NCBI RefSeq assembly: GCF_009193185.1 | Contig: NZ_VUKF01000008.1 | Location: forward strand, 62,001 to 126,000 | Source: Georgenia thermotolerans | GTDB lineage: Bacteria > Actinomycetota > Actinomycetes > Actinomycetales > Actinomycetaceae | Length of the DNA: 64,000 nt | Reading direction: 5' to 3' | Part shown: piece after piece, positions 59,905 to 64,000 of the stretch | Numbering within the stretch: the stretch's first letter is position 1 | How the letters are laid out: each line of letters starts with the position of its first letter | The notes under the pieces: model-generated | What the model saw: only the letters and a program-made list of their open reading frames with translations | The model's database searches: none | What the model was told of the DNA's origin: nothing | Position numbers and translations under genes: made by a program

Positions 59905-62109
59905 ATGGCCGACCCGTCCACCTATCGTCCACGGCCGGGTGAGGTGCCCGACTCCCCGGGTGTCTACCGCTTCCGCGACCCGTACGGCCGCGTCATCTAC
60001 GTCGGCAAGGCGAAGAGCCTGCGCAACCGCCTGGCCAACTACTTCCAGGACCTCTCCGCGCTGCACCCGCGCACCCAGCAGATGGTCACCACCGCCGCGT
60101 CGGTGGAGTGGACCGTGGTGGGCACCGAGGTCGAGTCCCTCGCCCTCGAGTACGCCTGGATCAAGGAGTTCGACCCGCGGTTCAACGTCAAGTACCGCGA
60201 CGACAAGTCCTACCCCTACCTCGCCGTGACGATGGGGGAGGACGTCCCCCGCGTGCAGGTCATGCGCGGCGCCAAGCGCAAGGGCACCCGCTACTTCGGT
60301 CCCTACACCCACGCCTGGGCGATCCGCGAGACCGTCGACCTCCTGCTGCGGGTCTTCCCCGTGCGCACCTGCTCCGCCGGGGTCTACCGGCGCGCCGAGT
60401 CCTCGGGCCGCCCGTGCCTGCTGGGCTACATCGACAAGTGCGCGGCGCCGTGCGTCGGGCGCATCTCCAAGGAGGACCACCGGGCGCTGGCGGAGGAGTT
60501 CTGCCGGTTCATGGAGGGCGAGACCGGCCCGCACCTGCGCCGGCTCGAGAAGGAGATGCGCGAGGCCGCCGCCGCCATGGACTACGAGCGCGCCGCCCGC
60601 CTGCGCGACGACATCGGCGCGCTGCGCAAGGTGGTGGAGAAGAACGCCGTCGTGCTGCCCGACGGCACCGACGCCGACATCTTCGCCCTGGCCGCCGACG
60701 AGCTCGAGGCCAGCATCCAGGTCTTCCACGTGCGCGGCGGGCGCATCCGCGGCCAGCGCGGCTGGGTGGTCGAGAGGGTCGAGGAGCTCGACGACGCCGG
60801 GCTGGTCGAGCACCTGCTCCAGCAGGTCTACGGCGACGCCGACCGCGAGCCCGTCGCGCCCAGGGACCAGCACTCCGTCGGCAAGGCCCGCGCCCGGGCC
60901 GCGGACGGGCAGGCCACCAGCGTGGACGACCGGCGGCACACCCCCACCACGGCCGTGCCCCGCGAGATCCTCGTGCCGGTCCTGCCCACCGACGCGGCCG
61001 GCATGGAGGAGTGGCTCACGGGCGTGCGCGGGGCCCGGGTGCGCATCCGGGTGCCCCAGCGCGGGGACAAGAAGGCCCTCGCCGACACCGTCCACACCAA
61101 CGCCGAGCAGGCCCTCGCCCTGCACAAGGCCCGCCGCGCCGGCGACCTCACCTCGCGCTCGAAGTCCCTGACCGAGCTGCAGGAGGCGCTCGAGCTGGCC
61201 GAGCCGCCGCTGCGCATCGAGTGCTACGACATCTCCCACACCCAGGGCACCCACCAGGTGGGGTCCATGGTGGTCTTCGAGGACGGCCTGCCCAAGAAGT
61301 CCGAGTACCGCCACTTCGTCGTCCGCGGCGAGAACGGCGAGGGCGCCCGCGACGACACCGCCGCCATGGACGAGGTGCTCCGCCGCCGGTTCAAGCGCTA
61401 CGTCGCCGAGCGCGAGGCGCTGGAGGCGGGCGCCGCCGCGGCGCCGGGCACCGACCCTGTCGCCGCCGCCCTGGAGGGCGACGACCCCGACCACGCCGGC
61501 CCCGACCTCGACGCCCTGGACGACGACGGCGTGCCGCTGCGCTCCGGCCCGGTCGACCCCACCACCGGGCGGGCCCGCAAGTTCGCCTACCCGCCCAACC
61601 TGGTCGTCGTCGACGGCGGCCCGCCCCAGGTCGCGGCGGCGCAGCGGGTGCTCGACGACCTCGGCATCGACGACGTCGCCCTCGTCGGGCTGGCCAAGCG
61701 GCTGGAGGAGGTGTGGGTGCCCGGCGACGACTTCCCGGTCGTGCTGCCGCGCACCAGCCCCGCGCTCTACCTGCTCCAGCACCTGCGCGACGAGTCCCAC
61801 CGCTTCGCCATCACCCACCACCGCTCCCGGCGCGCCAAGGCGATGACCCGCTCGGTGCTCGACGGCGTCCCGGGCCTCGGCCCCACCCGGCAGGCCGCGC
61901 TGCTCAAGGCGTTCGGGTCGGTGAAGAACATCCGGGCGGCGAGCGTCGAGGAGATCGCGGCGGTCAAGGGCGTCGGCCCGCGCACCGCCCGGGCCGTGCT
62001 CGAGGCGCTCGGCGGCGGCGCGGCGACGGGGGCCGCCACGCCGTCGCCCGCCAGCCCGGAGGAGGCGGCGGACCTCGCCGCGGGCCGCGACGCGCACCTG
62101 GCATCCTGA
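59905..62109 (+). CDS. uvrC: Excinuclease ABC subunit C
   Basis: UvrC makes both incisions around UvrB-marked damage. The 734-residue protein has the GIY-YIG nuclease (about 12-95: [20 protein letters not shown]), a Cys-rich patch ([15 protein letters not shown], about 170), the UVR motif that binds UvrB (about 215-250: [19 protein letters not shown]), the RNase H-like nuclease ([20 protein letters not shown] from about 438, VVDGGPPQV near 570), and a helix-hairpin-helix pair ([23 protein letters not shown]). An extra acidic, Ala/Pro-rich insert at about 505-555 splits the nuclease domain and makes it longer than the usual 610-680 residues. Confidence 0.96.
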   Translation: MADPSTYRPRPGEVPDSPGVYRFRDPYGRVIYVGKAKSLRNRLANYFQDLSALHPRTQQMVTTAASVEWTVVGTEVESLALEYAWIKEFDPRFNVKYRDDKSYPYLAVTMGEDVPRVQVMRGAKRKGTRYFGPYTHAWAIRETVDLLLRVFPVRTCSAGVYRRAESSGRPCLLGYIDKCAAPCVGRISKEDHRALAEEFCRFMEGETGPHLRRLEKEMREAAAAMDYERAARLRDDIGALRKVVEKNAVVLPDGTDADIFALAADELEASIQVFHVRGGRIRGQRGWVVERVEELDDAGLVEHLLQQVYGDADREPVAPRDQHSVGKARARAADGQATSVDDRRHTPTTAVPREILVPVLPTDAAGMEEWLTGVRGARVRIRVPQRGDKKALADTVHTNAEQALALHKARRAGDLTSRSKSLTELQEALELAEPPLRIECYDISHTQGTHQVGSMVVFEDGLPKKSEYRHFVVRGENGEGARDDTAAMDEVLRRRFKRYVAEREALEAGAAAAPGTDPVAAALEGDDPDHAGPDLDALDDDGVPLRSGPVDPTTGRARKFAYPPNLVVVDGGPPQVAAAQRVLDDLGIDDVALVGLAKRLEEVWVPGDDFPVVLPRTSPALYLLQHLRDESHRFAITHHRSRRAKAMTRSVLDGVPGLGPTRQAALLKAFGSVKNIRAASVEEIAAVKGVGPRTARAVLEALGGGAATGAATPSPASPEEAADLAAGRDAHLAS

Positions 62110-62113
62110 GGGC

Positions 62114-63058
62114 ATGACTGCAGGCAGCGACCACCGGCCGCCCACCGTCCCCGAGGGCATCCCCCAGCTCGACGCCGAGGCCCGGCTGCCCGAGGCGGAC
62201 CCGCCGGAGCTCCTCATCATCACCGGCATGTCCGGCGCCGGGCGCTCGCGCACCGCCGCGGCGCTGGAGGACCTGGACTGGTACGTCGTCGACAACCTCC
62301 CGCCGCGCATGCTCGCCGCACTGGCCCGCATGATGACCCCCACGGGCGGCGGGGTGCACCGCCTGGCCGCCGTCGTGGACGTGCGCAGCCGGGAGTTCTT
62401 CGCCGAGCTCGTCGCGGTGCTCGACGAGCTGCGCCTGCAGGGCACCGACTACCGCATCGTCTTCCTCGACGCCGCCGACGACGCGCTCGTCCGGCGCTAC
62501 GAGTCGGTGCGCCGCCCGCACCCGCTGCAGGGCGACGGGCGGCTGCTCGACGGCATCACCGCCGAGCGCCAGCTCCTCGCGCACCTGCGCCGCCGGGCCG
62601 ACGTCCTCATCGACACCACCGACCTGTCCGTGCACGACCTCGCCCGCAAGGTGCGCGAGCTCGTCGCGGGCGAGGGCGAGCGGCCGCTGCGGCTGACGGT
62701 GGTCTCCTTCGGCTTCAAGTACGGCCTGCCGCTGGACGCCGACCACGTCGTGGACGTCCGCTTCCTCACCAACCCCTACTGGGTCAGCGAGCTGCGCCAC
62801 CTCACCGGACAGGACGAGGCGGTGCGGGAGTACGTGCTCGGGCAGGACGGGGCCAGCGCCTTCGCCGACCGGTACGTCGACGCCCTCGCCCCCGTGCTCG
62901 ACGGTTACATCAACGAGCTCAAGCCGTTCGTCACCATCGCCGTGGGCTGCACCGGCGGCAAGCACCGCTCGGTGGCGATGGCCGAGGCCATCGCCCAGCG
63001 CCTGCGCGAGCGGGGCCAGTCCGTGCGGACCCTGCACCGGGACCTGGGGCGCGAATGA
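62114..63058 (+). CDS. rapZ: RNase adapter protein RapZ (YvcJ family)
   Basis: A nucleotide-binding regulator. E. coli RapZ steers RNase E to the small RNA GlmZ; the actinobacterial role is not settled. The 314-residue protein has Walker A GMSGAGRS (about 38-45), the DNLPP segment after VVD (about 61-65), a Walker B-like [20 protein letters not shown] and the C-terminal domain with [20 protein letters not shown] and [17 protein letters not shown]. It starts 4 bp after uvrC and overlaps yvcK by 4 bp (ATGA). In actinobacteria this order usually continues uvrC-rapZ-yvcK-whiA. Confidence 0.95.
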   Translation: MTAGSDHRPPTVPEGIPQLDAEARLPEADPPELLIITGMSGAGRSRTAAALEDLDWYVVDNLPPRMLAALARMMTPTGGGVHRLAAVVDVRSREFFAELVAVLDELRLQGTDYRIVFLDAADDALVRRYESVRRPHPLQGDGRLLDGITAERQLLAHLRRRADVLIDTTDLSVHDLARKVRELVAGEGERPLRLTVVSFGFKYGLPLDADHVVDVRFLTNPYWVSELRHLTGQDEAVREYVLGQDGASAFADRYVDALAPVLDGYINELKPFVTIAVGCTGGKHRSVAMAEAIAQRLRERGQSVRTLHRDLGRE

Positions 63059-64000
63059 CCACCCGCCCCGGCGCCGCCACGCCCCCCGAGCCCGCGCTCG
63101 CCGCGATGCTCGGCAACCGGCCGCTGCCCGCGCCGCTGCGCCCGCGGCTCCAGCCCGGCGCGCGCGGGCCGGCCGTGGTCGCGCTCGGCGGCGGGCACGG
63201 CCTGGCGGCCACCCTCGGGGCGCTGCGGCACATCTCCGACAACCTCACCGCCGTGGTCACCGTCGCCGACGACGGCGGTTCCTCCGGGCGGCTGCGCCAG
63301 GAGCTGGGCGTGCTGCCGCCCGGCGACCTGCGCATGGCCCTGTCGGCCCTGTGCGACGACGGCGAGTGGGGGCTGACCTGGCGCGACGTGCTGCAGCACC
63401 GGTTCGACTCGGACGGGCCGCTGAACAACCACGCCGTCGGCAACCTGCTCATCGTGGCGCTGTGGGAGCTCCTCGGCGACGAGGTCGCCGGCCTGGACTG
63501 GGTGGGCCGGCTGCTGGGCGTGCGCGGGCGGGTGCTGCCGATGGCGGCGGTCCCGCTGGAGATCGAGGCCACCGTGGTGGACGCCTCCGGGCAGCACACG
63601 GTGCGCGGGCAGTCCCGCGTCGCCGTCACCGAGGGGCGGGTGGACCACGTCGAGCTGGTCCCGGCGGACCCGCCGGCCTGCCCCGAGGCGGTCGCGGCGG
63701 TGGACGCGGCGGACTGGGTCGTGCTCGGCCCGGGCTCCTGGTACACCTCGGTGATCCCGCACCTCATGGTCCCCGAGCTCGCCGAGGCGCTGCACACCAC
63801 CCCGGCCCACCGGGCGCTCACCCTCAACCTCTCCCCGCAGACGGGGGAGACCGAGGGGATGACGGCGGCCGACCACGTGCGCACCCTGCACGACCACGCG
63901 CCGGGGTTCCGGCTCGACGTCGTCGTCGCCGACCCCGCGGCGGTGGAGGACCTCGACGACCTGGCCGACGCCGCGGAGGCCACCGGCGCCGAGCTGCTGC
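63055..64000 (+). CDS. yvcK: YvcK/CofD-like gluconeogenesis factor (3' end outside window)
   Basis: The frame opens at the ATG overlapping the rapZ stop and runs without a stop to the right edge (315 codons). After a 35-residue Pro-rich head come [15 protein letters not shown] (about 44-58), [14 protein letters not shown] (about 69-82), [13 protein letters not shown] (about 89-101), [13 protein letters not shown] and [14 protein letters not shown] (about 225-238), all family landmarks of UDP-sugar-binding YvcK. Such proteins are needed for growth on gluconeogenic carbon and for cell-wall control. Only the last part of the protein is missing. Confidence 0.95.
   Translation, partial: MTTRPGAATPPEPALAAMLGNRPLPAPLRPRLQPGARGPAVVALGGGHGLAATLGALRHISDNLTAVVTVADDGGSSGRLRQELGVLPPGDLRMALSALCDDGEWGLTWRDVLQHRFDSDGPLNNHAVGNLLIVALWELLGDEVAGLDWVGRLLGVRGRVLPMAAVPLEIEATVVDASGQHTVRGQSRVAVTEGRVDHVELVPADPPACPEAVAAVDAADWVVLGPGSWYTSVIPHLMVPELAEALHTTPAHRALTLNLSPQTGETEGMTAADHVRTLHDHAPGFRLDVVVADPAAVEDLDDLADAAEATGAELL

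Overview
The window is very GC-rich (well over 70 percent by eye), densely coded bacterial chromosome. Gene content and order (trpCBA-lgt-gltBD-pyk, a PdtaR-type ANTAR regulator, paaI-polA, rpsA, coaE, uvrB, terC, then uvrA-osmC-uvrC-rapZ-yvcK) match the conserved backbone of Actinobacteria, most likely order Micrococcales. A Georgenia-, Bogoriella- or Cellulomonas-like genus is my guess, not a demonstrated assignment. I see no prophage, insertion sequence, CRISPR array or rRNA operon. The only RNA gene I found is tRNA-Leu(CAA), and there is one clear riboswitch.

Layout. 1-12 kb: tail of an upstream gene, two small membrane proteins, trpC-trpB-trpA, lgt, glutamate synthase gltB-gltD. 12-20.4 kb: pyruvate kinase, tRNA-Leu, ANTAR response regulator, then a branched-chain amino acid type ABC transporter split into a plus-strand binding protein and a convergent minus-strand livHMGF operon. 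20.4-28 kb: PaaI-like thioesterase, polA, a DUF4287/DUF5655 protein, an oxidoreductase, a methyltransferase and rpsA. 28-33.7 kb: multicopper oxidase with a small membrane partner, asparaginase, Ohr/OsmC peroxiredoxin, siderophore-interacting reductase, coaE. 33.7-38.5 kb: BCCT betaine/choline transporter and an FtsH protease, divergent from a MarR regulator. 38.6-42.2 kb: uvrB and a TerC membrane protein controlled by a manganese riboswitch. 42.3-49.4 kb: a beta-ketoadipate cluster (iclR, pcaB, pcaL, iclR/pcaR; convergent pcaF, pcaJ, pcaI) without pcaHG. 49.7-56.1 kb: bile-acid-symporter-like transporter, YciI protein, MBL hydrolase, GH15 glycosidase, YdeI-like protein, and a membrane protein plus GntR/YtrA repressor pair. 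56.2-64 kb: uvrA, a cysteine-less OsmC paralogue, uvrC, rapZ and the 5' part of yvcK.

Regulatory architecture is the most informative part. Many start codons lie 6-8 nt after a TANNNT -10 hexamer, so leaderless transcription appears common (lgt, pyk, pdtaR, polA, coaE, marR, uvrB, uvrA and others). The terC leader carries a yybP-ykoY riboswitch whose P1 helix and a Shine-Dalgarno sequestering helix compete for the same strand. livK and livH each carry a TGTGA-N6-CCACA CRP/GlxR-type site in class II geometry. A perfect TGGTTGG-N6-CCAACCA operator lies on the predicted ftsH start site opposite marR.

The least explained sequence is a set of intergenic tandem repeats. Three arrays share an exact 19-bp period (near 103, 32902 and 51096), and three genes (uvrB, the ydeI-like gene, osmC2) have short tandem duplications that include the stop codon. 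I recognise no function for these.
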